NCBI RefSeq assembly: GCF_014529705.1
Contig: NZ_JAANIH010000012.1
Coordinates: 62,001-126,000, forward strand
Length of the DNA: 64,000 nucleotides
From: Bradyrhizobium campsiandrae
GTDB taxonomy: Bacteria > Pseudomonadota > Alphaproteobacteria > Rhizobiales > Xanthobacteraceae
Reading direction: 5' to 3'
Of the stretch, positions 56,063-64,000 are shown in pieces; positions within the stretch are counted from its first letter, which is position 1; every line of letters starts with the position of its first letter. The notes below the pieces were generated by a model. That model made no database searches and had not been told where the DNA came from. It saw nothing but the letters and a program-made list of their open reading frames with translations. Made by a program: the position numbers and the translations under genes.

Positions 56063-56728
56063 TCAGGCCGCCGGCGGGGTCAGGAGATAGCCGAGGCCGC
56101 GGACGGTCTGGATGATGTCGACGTCGAGCTTCTTGCGGATACGGCCGACGAAGACTTCAATCGTGTTGGAGTCGCGGTCAAAGTCCTGGTCGTAGAGATG
56201 CTCGACCAGCTCGGTGCGCGACACCACGCGGCCCGAATGGTGCATGAGGTAGGCGAGAAGCCGATATTCGTGCGAGGTCATCTTGACGGGATTGCCTGAG
56301 ACGCTGACCCGTCCGGTGCGGGTGTCGAGCGTCACGGGGCCGCAAGACAGCTCGCTCTGAGCGTGGCCTGTGGAGCGGCGCAGCAGCGCGCGGATGCGCG
56401 CCAGCACCTCCTCGAGATGGAACGGCTTTGGCACGTAATCGTCGGCGCCGGCATCGAAGCCCTGGACCTTGTCGCTCCAGCGGTCACGCGCGGTGAGAAT
56501 CAAGACCGGCATGGTGCGGCCGTTGCGGCGCCAGGCCTCCAGCACCGAGATGCCGTCCTTCTTCGGCAGGCCGATATCGAGCACCACGGCGTCATACGGT
56601 TCGTTGTCGCCGAGATAGTGCCCCTCCTCTCCGTCGAAGGCGCGGTCGACGACGTAGCCGGCGTCCGTCAGCGCCTTGGTGAGCTGGCGATTGAGATCGG
56701 GGTCGTCCTCAACAACAAGCAGGCGCAC
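56063..56728 (-). CDS. OmpR-family response regulator, FeuP-like
   Basis: 221 residues from a GTG at 56728 with GGAGAGAAG upstream. Receiver motifs: VVEDD, Asp51 (AVVLDIGLPKKDG) and KPFHLEEVLARIRALLRR. DNA-binding winged helix: VKMTSHEYRLLAYLMHHSGR and NTIEVFVGRIRKKLDVDIIQ. It belongs to the PhoP/FeuP subgroup. It is followed after 58 bases by its kinase, so the pair is an operon. The 230 bases before it (56729-56958) contain a TTTTTAG/ATATACG AT-rich patch likely to be the promoter. Confidence 0.87.
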   Translation of the reverse strand: MRLLVVEDDPDLNRQLTKALTDAGYVVDRAFDGEEGHYLGDNEPYDAVVLDIGLPKKDGISVLEAWRRNGRTMPVLILTARDRWSDKVQGFDAGADDYVPKPFHLEEVLARIRALLRRSTGHAQSELSCGPVTLDTRTGRVSVSGNPVKMTSHEYRLLAYLMHHSGRVVSRTELVEHLYDQDFDRDSNTIEVFVGRIRKKLDVDIIQTVRGLGYLLTPPAA

Positions 56729-56958
56729 GCTTCTCTCCAGAAATAGGTCGCATGAACACCACACCAGAAGAGCAATTGCGGCGTGAACTGAATATGAACG
56801 CGGGGAACTGCCTGCGTTACTTTTTAGTCATATACGATGTCTCGCGCACAGATGCGACTGCGCCCGCCAGACCACCGGACGGGCCGGAGGCATGGCGGGC
56901 GCAATGGTGCCGCGCGTGACGCGAGTCGGAAGGTCCGCCCTTCCCGTCTGTTCGCCCG

Positions 56959-57114
56959 TCAGGTTCGGAAGAACACGAACCAGATGACGGCAAGGATCAG
57001 GATGGCAAGCCCGGTCGAGATGGCGAGCAGCGCGGCCACCGACGGCCCCGGTTCGGCCTGGCGCGCCTCGGTCGCGGTTTCGACGATCTGATGGTCCTCG
57101 CGCGTGGTTGCCAT
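56959..57114 (-). CDS. Small single-pass membrane protein (51 residues)
   Basis: From the ATG at 57114, with GAGG seven bases upstream, comes a 25-residue charged start (MATTREDHQIVETATEARQA) followed by one strong hydrophobic helix (VAALLAISTGLAILILAVIW) ending FVFFRT at the membrane edge. It was easy to miss because of its length. There is no known family. It lies upstream of the FeuP-like regulator on the same strand. FeuN, the small inhibitor encoded upstream of feuP in Sinorhizobium, is exported, so this is at best a positional counterpart. Confidence 0.55.
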   Translation of the reverse strand: MATTREDHQIVETATEARQAEPGPSVAALLAISTGLAILILAVIWFVFFRT

Positions 57115-57349
57115 GGTGACCTCAATCTCTGGATGTCGCCTCCCAAGGCCGCGACCTTATCGCAGCCCCTATGTCGTGGGCCAACGCCCGATCCGATTTG
57201 ATGTTCCGACTTTTGGCACTGGACCGGGCCGAACCGGGTGGTCAGCGACTGGTTAACGCAGTTGCAAGATTCTGCGCGAACCTGTGTATGATTCGGTGTT
57301 CCCCGATGGTATTCTCATAAGTCTGTCCCCGTTGCGTTTGGAGTAGCCC

Positions 57350-58336
57350 ATGGCCCCCCGCGCCAATTGGAAGGGTTTTCTGCGTCTGTCGCTCGTGACC
57401 TGTCCGGTCGCGCTGTATCCGGCCACATCGGATACCGAGAAGGTCTCGTTCAACCAGATCAACCGCAAGACCGGCCACCGGATCAAATATCTGAAGGTCG
57501 ACGCCGAGACCGGCGACGAGGTGACCTCCGAGGACATCGTCAAGGGCTACAAGGTCGACACCGACACTTACATCGAGGTCACCAAGGACGAACTCGACGA
57601 TATCGCCCTAGACTCGACGCACACGATCGAGATCGACGAGTTCGTGCCGAAGGCCGACATCGACAACCGCTACCTCATCCGCCCCTATTATCTCGTGCCG
57701 GACGGCAAGGTCGGCCACGACGCCTATGCTGTGATCCGCGAGACCATCCGCAGCATGGACAAGGTCGCGATCGGCCGCGTGGTGCTGACCAATCGCGAGC
57801 ACATCATCGCGCTCGAGCCGCTCGAGAGCGGCCTGATGGGCACGCTGCTGCGCTACCCTTACGAGGTCCGCAGCGAGAAAGAATACTTCGACGACATCCA
57901 GGACGTGAAGCTGACGAAGGACATGCTCGACCTCGCCAAGCACATCGTCGAGAAAAAGTCCGGCGCATTCGAGCCCGAGCTGTTCGAGGATCATTACGAG
58001 ACCGCGCTGATCGATCTCATCAACAAGAAACGCGCGGGCACGCCGATCGCCGCGAAGGCGACGCCGAAGAGCGGCGGCAACGTCATCAATCTGATGGACG
58101 CGCTGAAAAAGAGCCTCGCGAGCGAGAAGGACACGGCTCCCGCGGCGAAGGTCGCCAAGGAGACCGTCAAGGAGACCGTCAAGGCCAAGAAGCCGAAGAA
58201 GCGCGTCGAAGGCCAGCGCGAGATGCTGCTGCCGATCTCCGGCAAGGGCGGCAAGGACGCAGCAGCCAAGGAAGCGACACCGAAGAAGGCCGACAAGCCG
58301 GTGCGCGCAACGACACGAACCAAGAAGGCCGGCTGA
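57350..58336 (+). CDS. ku: Bacterial Ku, non-homologous end-joining DNA end-binding protein
   Basis: 328 residues. The Ku core covers about 1-250: NWKGFLRLSLVTCPVALYPA, TYIEVTKDELDDIALDSTHT, RYLIRPYYLVPDGKVGHDAY, MGTLLRYPYEVRSEKEYFDD and ETALIDLINKKRAG are all family signatures. The C-terminal tail is Lys/Ala-rich (KETVKETVKAKKPKKRVEGQ), which in other Ku proteins recruits LigD or aids DNA threading. GGAG lies before the ATG. No LigD gene is visible in this window, though Bradyrhizobium usually has several ku copies with ligD elsewhere. Confidence 0.95.
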   Translation: MAPRANWKGFLRLSLVTCPVALYPATSDTEKVSFNQINRKTGHRIKYLKVDAETGDEVTSEDIVKGYKVDTDTYIEVTKDELDDIALDSTHTIEIDEFVPKADIDNRYLIRPYYLVPDGKVGHDAYAVIRETIRSMDKVAIGRVVLTNREHIIALEPLESGLMGTLLRYPYEVRSEKEYFDDIQDVKLTKDMLDLAKHIVEKKSGAFEPELFEDHYETALIDLINKKRAGTPIAAKATPKSGGNVINLMDALKKSLASEKDTAPAAKVAKETVKETVKAKKPKKRVEGQREMLLPISGKGGKDAAAKEATPKKADKPVRATTRTKKAG

Positions 58337-58394
58337 CGGCATCGCATCGCCGGTCACGCCGTGACGTCCCCCCTCACCGACCGCGCGGCCTGAC

Positions 58395-58631
58395 ATGCCC
58401 TGGTCGACGCTGTTCGACGATCCGATCGGATTGCGCGGCGGCGCCAAGTTGCGCACGCTGCAAGAGGCCGCCGACTTCATCATGCGGCTGCCCGAGACCG
58501 AGCAGCAGGAGCCGCGCTGGCAGATCGCAATCGAGATGCTGATCAATGCGGCCGAGACCGGCGGCGGCTGGTTGATGTTCGCCCGCATCGGCATGCTGCG
58601 CGCGTTGAGCGCGAATGCCCGAAATCGCTGA
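58395..58631 (+). CDS. Small hypothetical protein downstream of ku (78 residues)
   Basis: An ATG at 58395 gives MPWSTLFDDPIGLRGGAKLR, then a helical region FIMRLPETEQQEPRWQIAIE and MLINAAETGGGWLMFARIGM. There is no signal peptide. It lies 58 bases after ku on the same strand and may be cotranscribed. I recognise no function, but size and composition resemble small conserved rhizobial proteins. The ribosome site before it is weak. Confidence 0.55.
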   Translation: MPWSTLFDDPIGLRGGAKLRTLQEAADFIMRLPETEQQEPRWQIAIEMLINAAETGGGWLMFARIGMLRALSANARNR

Positions 58632-58820
58632 GCCACGATCGGCTTGCTTGCCGATCGGTTGGGCGAACAGCCTCAACAATTCCTTAAGCGGCCGGGTCGC
58701 TTTCAGGACCGGGATGCGATCTTGCCGCACCCGGGTATTCCTACGGGACCGCAAGTTAACCGTTGATTGCCCTTGCGCGCACCATGGTTCGGGTACCGAA
58801 CAATCAGGGTTCGCACGACC

Positions 58821-59003
58821 GTGCCGCAGCAGAACGCGACAAAGAACTACATCGGCATCGTGAACGACAGGGCCGAGGAAGAGCGCATCGCCAGTACGGC
58901 CGTCCGGGTGCAGCCGCATGTCGTCAGCTATCTGGTCGGGTGCCTCGCGGCCGCGCTGGGGCGGCCGCGCAAGGGCGCGCCGGGACCGACCACCACGGGC
59001 TGA
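58821..59003 (+). CDS. Possible small protein (60 residues), uncertain
   Basis: A GTG at 58821 opens VPQQNATKNYIGIVNDRAEE and continues to YLVGCLAAALGRPRKGAPGP. A Gly/Pro/Arg tail follows. It is preceded by a long G-poor leader and has no strong ribosome site. Codon positions look coding-like but the evidence is thin. It could instead be part of the leader for the Flp gene. Confidence 0.3.
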   Translation: MPQQNATKNYIGIVNDRAEEERIASTAVRVQPHVVSYLVGCLAAALGRPRKGAPGPTTTG

Positions 59004-59188
59004 GCGCGGCCGGTTCGGTTCATTTCAATTGGATCGTGAAACCTCCGATTAACGGCTATTCCGTTAAGACATGTCAGGCCGGCTCGACCGCACCCGCCTT
59101 TATTGATGCGCGCAAGCGCCTCGTCGATCACTTTACGACTTTGATAACGCCGCGCGCCTACATTGGACCGGATGAAGAGGAGTTGGCG

Positions 59189-59353
59189 ATGATTTTGCTT
59201 AGATCTTTTCTTGCCGATGAGAGTGCCGCCACCGCGATCGAATACGGTCTCATCGCCGCCGGCATCGCGCTCGCCATCGTCACCATCGTGACCAACACCG
59301 GCAGCGTCCTCCTCACCAACAAGTTCGAGTCGATCAGCACGGCCACGAAGTAG
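59189..59353 (+). CDS. Flp/Fap-type pilin
   Basis: 54 residues from the ATG at 59189, with GAGGAG seven bases upstream. The prepilin-like segment SAATAIEYGLIAAGIALAIV has the Glu-Tyr pair typical of Flp pilins (Glu18, Tyr19), and the hydrophobic helix follows directly. Flp pilins assemble into tight-adherence pili after cleavage by a dedicated peptidase. No tad/cpa genes are in the window, so it is a lone copy. The tail LTNKFESISTATK is short and polar, as usual. Confidence 0.85.
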   Translation: MILLRSFLADESAATAIEYGLIAAGIALAIVTIVTNTGSVLLTNKFESISTATK

Positions 59354-59458
59354 CGCCATCTCGCAATCGGCCGCCGGTCTCGCCGACCATGATCTGAGTC
59401 AAGCGCGCCGGAACGGCGACAGCTAAGCATAACGGACCCAGCCTCCTGCGGTCCGTTC

Positions 59459-61000
59459 ATGCATCCAGATCCCTCACGCTCCCAGCTCAAAATACGCCGT
59501 GTCCATCTCGATACGGGCCGCGAGAACGTCGTCGTCGTTTCCAGGCGGTCAAAGGCGCTGCGCGCGGACATCTTTCGCGGCTTCAGCCGCGTCGAGCTGC
59601 GTCTCGACGACAAGACGCTGCTGGCGACGCTCCTGATCACCGATGACGATGCATTGGCGGCACCCGACGAGATCGGCCTCTCCGAGCCTGCCTTCCGCCG
59701 CTTCGCCAAGCCGGTCGGCACCCCGGTCACGGTCGCGCCGGCCTCGCCTCCGGAAAGTCTCGAAGCCGTACGCGCCAAGATCCGCGGCCAAACACTCGAC
59801 CAGGCGCAGATCGGCGCGATCATCAACGACCTCGCACATTTTCGCTATTCCGACATGGAGATCGCCGCCTTCCTGATCGGCTCGGCGAGCTTCATCACCA
59901 GTGACGAGCTCCTCGCGCTGACCGGCGCCATGGCCCAGGCCGGCACCCAGCTGGTGTGGCCGGACCCGGTCGTGGTCGACAAGCACTGCATCGGCGGCAT
60001 TCCCGGCAACCGCACCTCGATGGTCGTGGTACCGATCGTCGCCGCTCATGGTTTGCCGATCCCGAAGACCTCCTCGCGCGCCATCACCTCGCCGGCCGGA
60101 ACGGCCGACACGATGGAGGTGCTGGCGCGGGTGAATGTCGGCGTGGAGGAGATGAAGTCGATCGTCTCGTCCTGCAACGGGTGCCTGATCTGGGGCGGGC
60201 ATGTGAACCTGTCGCCCGCCGACGACGTCCTGATCTCGGTCGAGCGCCCGCTCAGCCTGGACACCCGCGAGCAGATGGTCGCCTCGATCATGTCGAAGAA
60301 GATCGCCGCGGGCTCGACGCACCTGTTGATCGACATCCCGGTCGGACCGACCGCGAAAGTCACCACGGCCGTCGAGGCGATGCGGCTGCGCAAGCTGTTC
60401 GAATTCGTCGGCGACCGGTTCGGCCGCGCGGTCGAGGTGATCACCACCGACGGCCGCCAGCCGATCGGCAACGGCATCGGCCCCGTGCTCGAGGCCAACG
60501 ACGTCATGGCCGTGCTCGGCAACGAAACGGATGCGCCGCGCGATCTGCGCGAGAAGTCGCTGCGGCTCGCCGCGCATTTGCTCGAATACGACCCGAAGCT
60601 GCGCGGCGACGCCGGCTATGCACGCGCCCGCGAGCTGCTCGAGAGCGGCGCCGCTTTGAAACAGATGCAGAAGATCATCGACGCCCAGGGGCCATCGAAA
60701 TGCAGCACCGAGCTCGGACCCAGCAGTTTCGACGTCAAGGCGGCGCATGACGGGGTGGTGTCCGCGATCGACTGCCTGCGCCTGAACCGCCTCGCCCGCA
60801 CCGCCGGTGCTCCGCTCGACAAGGGCGCCGGCATTCGCCTGTTCAAGAAGATCGGCGACCGCGTCGAGCAGGGCGAGCCGCTCTATCGCGTCTACACGTT
60901 CGACGGCCCGGAGCATGATCTGGCCGCGTCTGCCGCCCAGCGGGAGACCGGCTACGTCCTCAACGGTCATGAGGTTCTCCAGACCAGGGCGCAGTCGTGA
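59459..61000 (+). CDS. AMP phosphorylase / thymidine phosphorylase-family protein
   Basis: 513 residues. A 90-residue N-terminal barrel-like domain ([20 protein letters not shown]) precedes the nucleoside phosphorylase fold, an arrangement found in archaeal AMP phosphorylase rather than in ordinary bacterial DeoA. Key stretches: [20 protein letters not shown] (phosphate loop), [40 protein letters not shown] and [18 protein letters not shown] phosphorylase converts a nucleoside monophosphate and phosphate into base and ribose 1,5-bisphosphate. The stop overlaps the next gene (GTGA), so it is the first of a three-gene coupled operon. Simple pyrimidine phosphorylase activity cannot be excluded. 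Confidence 0.85.
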   Translation: MHPDPSRSQLKIRRVHLDTGRENVVVVSRRSKALRADIFRGFSRVELRLDDKTLLATLLITDDDALAAPDEIGLSEPAFRRFAKPVGTPVTVAPASPPESLEAVRAKIRGQTLDQAQIGAIINDLAHFRYSDMEIAAFLIGSASFITSDELLALTGAMAQAGTQLVWPDPVVVDKHCIGGIPGNRTSMVVVPIVAAHGLPIPKTSSRAITSPAGTADTMEVLARVNVGVEEMKSIVSSCNGCLIWGGHVNLSPADDVLISVERPLSLDTREQMVASIMSKKIAAGSTHLLIDIPVGPTAKVTTAVEAMRLRKLFEFVGDRFGRAVEVITTDGRQPIGNGIGPVLEANDVMAVLGNETDAPRDLREKSLRLAAHLLEYDPKLRGDAGYARARELLESGAALKQMQKIIDAQGPSKCSTELGPSSFDVKAAHDGVVSAIDCLRLNRLARTAGAPLDKGAGIRLFKKIGDRVEQGEPLYRVYTFDGPEHDLAASAAQRETGYVLNGHEVLQTRAQS

Positions 61001-61917
61001 AGACCATCGCGCTTCAAACCCTGCCCTCCGGCGCCACTGCCGCGAAACGGCTGGCGGCACGGCTTGAGCTCCCCTGCGACGAGATCGCCCTGAACCGCTT
61101 TCCGGACGGCGAACTCCGCGTGACCGTCGCGCCTCCTGCAGACACCACCATCCTCTATGCGCCGCTCGATCACCCCAACGACAAGCTGATCGCCCTGCTG
61201 TTCGCCGCGGAGGCGCTGCGGCGCGGCGGCGCCCGGCGGTTGGTGCTGGTTGCCCCCTATCTCTGCTACATGCGGCAGGACACCGCGTTTCATCCAGGCG
61301 AAGCCATCAGCCAGCGCGCCATGGGCCGTCTGCTTACGACGCTCGTGGACCGAATCGTCACGGTGGACGCCCACTTGCACCGTTCTCCCGACATAAAGTC
61401 CGTGTTTCCAGGCATCGAGGCGGAGAACCTGTCCGCGATGCCGGCGATCGCGGATGCGCTTGCCGCCGGCGGCATCGATTCCGAAACCGTCGCGATCGGT
61501 CCCGACGCGGAGTCCGAGCCCTGGGTCAGGGACCTCGCGGCGCGGCTCGGCCTGCAGCACACCGTCGCGCGCAAGGCGCGGCATGGCGATCGCGCCGTGG
61601 AGATTGAGTTTGCCGATCCCACGCTGCTGCGGGGCCGGCCGGCGCTGATGATCGACGACATCGTGTCGTCGGGGACCACGCTGATGGTCGCCGCGAGGAC
61701 GCTGCGGGCGATCGGCGCCACCGCCGTCGATGCCGTCGTGACGCATGCGCTGTTTCCTGCCGCAATGGTTGCCGCATTCACCGACGCCGGCATCCGTTCA
61801 ATCCGTTCGACCGACAGCGTGCCGCATCCAACCAACGCGATCACGCTCGAAGAGACGCTCGCGATGGCCTTGTGGCCCGAGCTCAGCACGACACATTCGC
61901 CGGAGACGACAAGATGA
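60997..61917 (+). CDS. Ribose-phosphate pyrophosphokinase-like protein (archaeal/class III type)
   Basis: 306 residues from a GTG at 60997 that overlaps the previous stop. The PRPP loop [13 protein letters not shown] (217-229) and the flexible-loop region [20 protein letters not shown] are present; the latter pattern is nearer to archaeal PRPP synthetases than to the housekeeping bacterial Prs. It would make PRPP from ribose 5-phosphate and ATP. In this operon it could act on sugar phosphates released by the phosphorylase. The genome should carry a separate essential prs, so this looks like a specialised paralogue. Its stop overlaps the next start (ATGA). Confidence 0.87.
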   Translation: MKTIALQTLPSGATAAKRLAARLELPCDEIALNRFPDGELRVTVAPPADTTILYAPLDHPNDKLIALLFAAEALRRGGARRLVLVAPYLCYMRQDTAFHPGEAISQRAMGRLLTTLVDRIVTVDAHLHRSPDIKSVFPGIEAENLSAMPAIADALAAGGIDSETVAIGPDAESEPWVRDLAARLGLQHTVARKARHGDRAVEIEFADPTLLRGRPALMIDDIVSSGTTLMVAARTLRAIGATAVDAVVTHALFPAAMVAAFTDAGIRSIRSTDSVPHPTNAITLEETLAMALWPELSTTHSPETTR

Positions 61918-63509
61918 GCATCACCGTTCGCTTCTGCGGGGCCGCCCGCACCGTGACCGGCTCCAGCTATCTGTTCCAGACTGCCGCCGGCGCCTTCCTG
62001 GTCGATTGCGGCCTGTTCCAGGGGCCGAAGACGCTCAAGGAGCTCAATTACGGCGCCTTCCCTTTCCGTCCCGCCAACATCCGGGCAGTCTTGCTCACGC
62101 ACGCCCATATCGACCACAGCGGATTGCTGCCGAAGCTCGTGCGCGAAGGATTTGCGGGGCCGATCCTGGCGACGCGGGGCACGATCGACCTCTGCTCCTA
62201 CATGCTGCCGGACGCGGGCAGCATCCAGGAGTCCGAAGTCGCCCAGCTCAACCGGCGCAACAAGGCACGCGGCCGCCAGGAGGTGCAGCCGATCTACACG
62301 CAGGCCGACGCGGTGGCATCGCTGCAATCGTTTCGCCCGGTCGACTACGAGCGCTGGACGCCCGTGATTCCGGGGGTCCGCGCGCGCTACTGGAACGCCG
62401 GCCATTTGCTCGGCTCCGCCTCGATCGAGCTCGAGATCGCCGAGCAAGGCGCGCCGCGTCCGCTTCGCGTGCTGCTGTCCGGCGACGTCGGACCCGAGGC
62501 AAAGCTGCTGCAGCCCGACCCCGAAGCGCCTGTTGACCTCGACTATGTGATCTCCGAATCCACTTATGGCGACCGCGTCCGCGCCGCCACGACGCCTGCT
62601 CTGCGCCGGCAGCACCTCGCCGCCGAGGTGCGCGATGCGGCGGCGGCCGGGGGCGCGCTGCTGATCCCCGCCTTTGCGGTCGAGCGTACGCAGGAGCTGA
62701 TCGTCGATCTCGTCGATCTGATGGAGCATGGCGAGATTCCGACCGCGCCGATCTTCCTCGATTCCCCGCTGGCGATCCGCGCCACCGAAGTGTTTCGCCG
62801 GCACGCCGCGAGCCTCGACCCCTCGGTCGACGCCGAACGCCTGCTCAACTCCCCACATCTCAAATTCACCGAGACCGCGGAGGAGAGCAAGGCGATCATG
62901 CGCCTCAGTGGATTCCACATCATCATCGCGGCAAGCGGCATGTGCGATGCCGGCCGCATCCGCCATCACCTGAAACGCTGGCTGTGGAACGAGCGCGCGA
63001 CCGTGCTGCTCGCCGGCTTCCAGGCCAACGGCACGCTCGGCCGTTTCCTGCAGAACGGCGCCAAGGCGGTGCGGATCCAGGGCGAGGAAATCAGGGTCGC
63101 CGCGCGAATCCGCATGATCGACGAATATTCCGGTCACGCCGACGGCGCCGGCATGGCTGGCTGGATCGCGGCGCGCCGCCCCATCGCCCGCGGGCTGTTC
63201 CTGGCCCACGGCGAGGAGAACGCCATCGCGGGCCTTGCCGAACGCGTCGCCGAACGCATCATTCCGGCGGCGAAGGTCTACCAGCCGATGCTGGACGACA
63301 TCTATGAGCTCGCGGCTGCCGAACCGCGGATGATCGATGTCGATCATCGTCGGCGGCTCGCGCCTGAGGCCGTGACGCATCTTGACTGGCACAACGAGAT
63401 GTCCGAGCTGACGCTCGACATCAACGACAGGCTTGCTGCGGCCGCCGACGATCGTGCCCGCGGCGTCATCATTCGGAGACTGCAGCGGGCGTTGCAGGAG
63501 AATGGATAG
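61914..63509 (+). CDS. Metallo-beta-lactamase / beta-CASP family nuclease-like protein
   Basis: 531 residues from the ATG at 61914 (ATGA overlap with the previous stop). Metal motif THAHIDHSG (His63, His65, Asp67, His68), a further metal His in the AGHLLGS block, and SGDVG (Asp ligand) make up the metallo-beta-lactamase core. The beta-CASP part has ESTYGDR, IPAFAVERTQELI, SGMCDAGRIRHHLKRWL and the terminal IDEYSGHADGAGM. This is the layout of CPSF73/Ysh1-like RNA nucleases. It probably cleaves RNA; a role in supplying nucleotides to the two upstream enzymes is inferred. Confidence 0.88.
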   Translation: MSITVRFCGAARTVTGSSYLFQTAAGAFLVDCGLFQGPKTLKELNYGAFPFRPANIRAVLLTHAHIDHSGLLPKLVREGFAGPILATRGTIDLCSYMLPDAGSIQESEVAQLNRRNKARGRQEVQPIYTQADAVASLQSFRPVDYERWTPVIPGVRARYWNAGHLLGSASIELEIAEQGAPRPLRVLLSGDVGPEAKLLQPDPEAPVDLDYVISESTYGDRVRAATTPALRRQHLAAEVRDAAAAGGALLIPAFAVERTQELIVDLVDLMEHGEIPTAPIFLDSPLAIRATEVFRRHAASLDPSVDAERLLNSPHLKFTETAEESKAIMRLSGFHIIIAASGMCDAGRIRHHLKRWLWNERATVLLAGFQANGTLGRFLQNGAKAVRIQGEEIRVAARIRMIDEYSGHADGAGMAGWIAARRPIARGLFLAHGEENAIAGLAERVAERIIPAAKVYQPMLDDIYELAAAEPRMIDVDHRRRLAPEAVTHLDWHNEMSELTLDINDRLAAAADDRARGVIIRRLQRALQENG

Positions 63510-63675
63510 AGGCCGCTCGACGCATTGAGAGCCGCGAACTCCTCCTCGATCGTGGTCGCGAGCGGTCGCCCCTATTTTCGTCAACTTTGACGGCCATGTC
63601 AGTATTGATATTCTCCACCTCTGGCGTGAAAAGCCTTACTGTCAATCGTTGACCAAAACCGCTTGATGGACGCCG

Positions 63676-64000
63676 ATGAGACGCGCGACGCTGTTAGCTC
63701 TTGGCCTCATGTTGATTGGCACCTCCTTGCCGGACGACGCGCGAGCTCAGAATTCCGCCACGCCGCCGGTCTCGCTCGCCCCACCCAATGCAGCTGCGCC
63801 GCATGCGAACGCCAAGAAATCCAAGCCCAAGGGTCAACCGGCCCTGGTGACCAGCGATAGAGCGCCGGCAGCCGGCATGGAGCCGTCGCCGCCTGTGATC
63901 GGTGCCCCTGCGGCGATGCCGAACCCGGCCGCCGACTACGACGGCTTCAGCGCCAGTACGGACGACAATGACGCACCCAGCCAGGTGACGCCGCCTGCAA
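63676..64000 (+). CDS. Secreted proline/alanine-rich protein, 3' end outside the window
   Basis: The frame is open from an ATG at 63676 to the window edge, 108 codons. A signal peptide (MRRATLLALGLMLIGTSLP, cleavage near ARAQN) is followed by a low-complexity Pro/Ala/Ser region (PPVSLAPPNAAAPHANAKKS). The visible part resembles the N-terminal region of outer-membrane or periplasmic proteins but carries no identifiable domain. The 166-base gap before it (63510-63675) contains TTGATATTC/TATTTTCGTCAAC AT-rich blocks that may be its promoter. The upstream operon ends at 63509. Confidence 0.65.
   Translation, partial: MRRATLLALGLMLIGTSLPDDARAQNSATPPVSLAPPNAAAPHANAKKSKPKGQPALVTSDRAPAAGMEPSPPVIGAPAAMPNPAADYDGFSASTDDNDAPSQVTPPA

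Noticed and set aside
61290..63584. 764-codon minus-strand frame opposite the nuclease and PRPP synthetase-like genes
   Set aside because: No recognisable motifs. The plus-strand genes are complete, overlapping and conserved.

Overview
The window is GC-rich, tightly packed chromosomal DNA from an alphaproteobacterium, most probably Bradyrhizobium or a close relative. This rests on the gene families and their order: an oxc-frc oxalate locus, an fdsGBACD formate dehydrogenase, a cycHJKL (ccmIEFH)-degP-two-component-glnE block, a DUF2975/XRE pair, and several palindromic intergenic repeats of the kind common in that genus. I saw no rRNA, tRNA, CRISPR array, insertion sequence or obvious pseudogene. 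Two genes run off the window: an adenine deaminase at base 1 and a secreted protein at base 64000.

Layout. 1-3.6 kb: adenine deaminase (partial), an SRPBCC-M50 membrane protease and an IclR regulator. 3.7-10 kb: an NDP-forming acyl-CoA synthetase divergent from a gntR-oxc-frc operon. 10-16.7 kb: small uncharacterised genes, a cold-shock protein, an alpha/beta hydrolase, an XRE/DUF2975 pair, DUF2147 and SRPBCC proteins, and a YegD-type Hsp70. 17-22.8 kb: a 45-residue ORF, two OxlT-type transporters, a CBS-pair protein, and a ketopantoate reductase-FAH pair. 22.9-32.6 kb: a coiled-coil membrane protein, envelope proteins, a nitronate monooxygenase-quinone oxidoreductase pair, a CDF transporter and a PAS histidine kinase. 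32.6-39.7 kb: LysR and fdsGBA-fdhD-fdsD. 39.7-56.7 kb, all on the minus strand: a response regulator-kinase-GlnE operon, DegP, a chemoreceptor, ccmIEFH and a FeuPQ-like pair. 57-59.4 kb: Ku and small genes including a lone Flp pilin. 59.5-63.5 kb: an overlapping AMP phosphorylase-like / PRPP synthetase-like / beta-CASP nuclease operon.

How it works together. The left third looks like an oxalate-use regulon. OxlT carriers exchange oxalate for formate, Frc and Oxc turn oxalate into formate and CO2 through oxalyl-CoA, and the NDP-forming acyl-CoA synthetase may prime the CoA cycle. About 14 kb beyond the last operator site, the soluble NAD-dependent formate dehydrogenase could oxidise the formate. 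The most notable finding is a 17-bp palindrome, consensus TGGCAT-N5-ATRCCA. It occurs six times, always upstream of genes in the 5.9-20.5 kb region, and four copies lie just downstream of a -35-like TTG hexamer. The likely binder is the FCD-type GntR protein encoded in the locus, acting as a repressor. The sites extend the regulon to both oxlT genes, an unannotated 45-residue ORF and a CBS-pair protein. The overlapping nucleotide-metabolism operon at the right end is a second candidate for an undescribed system.
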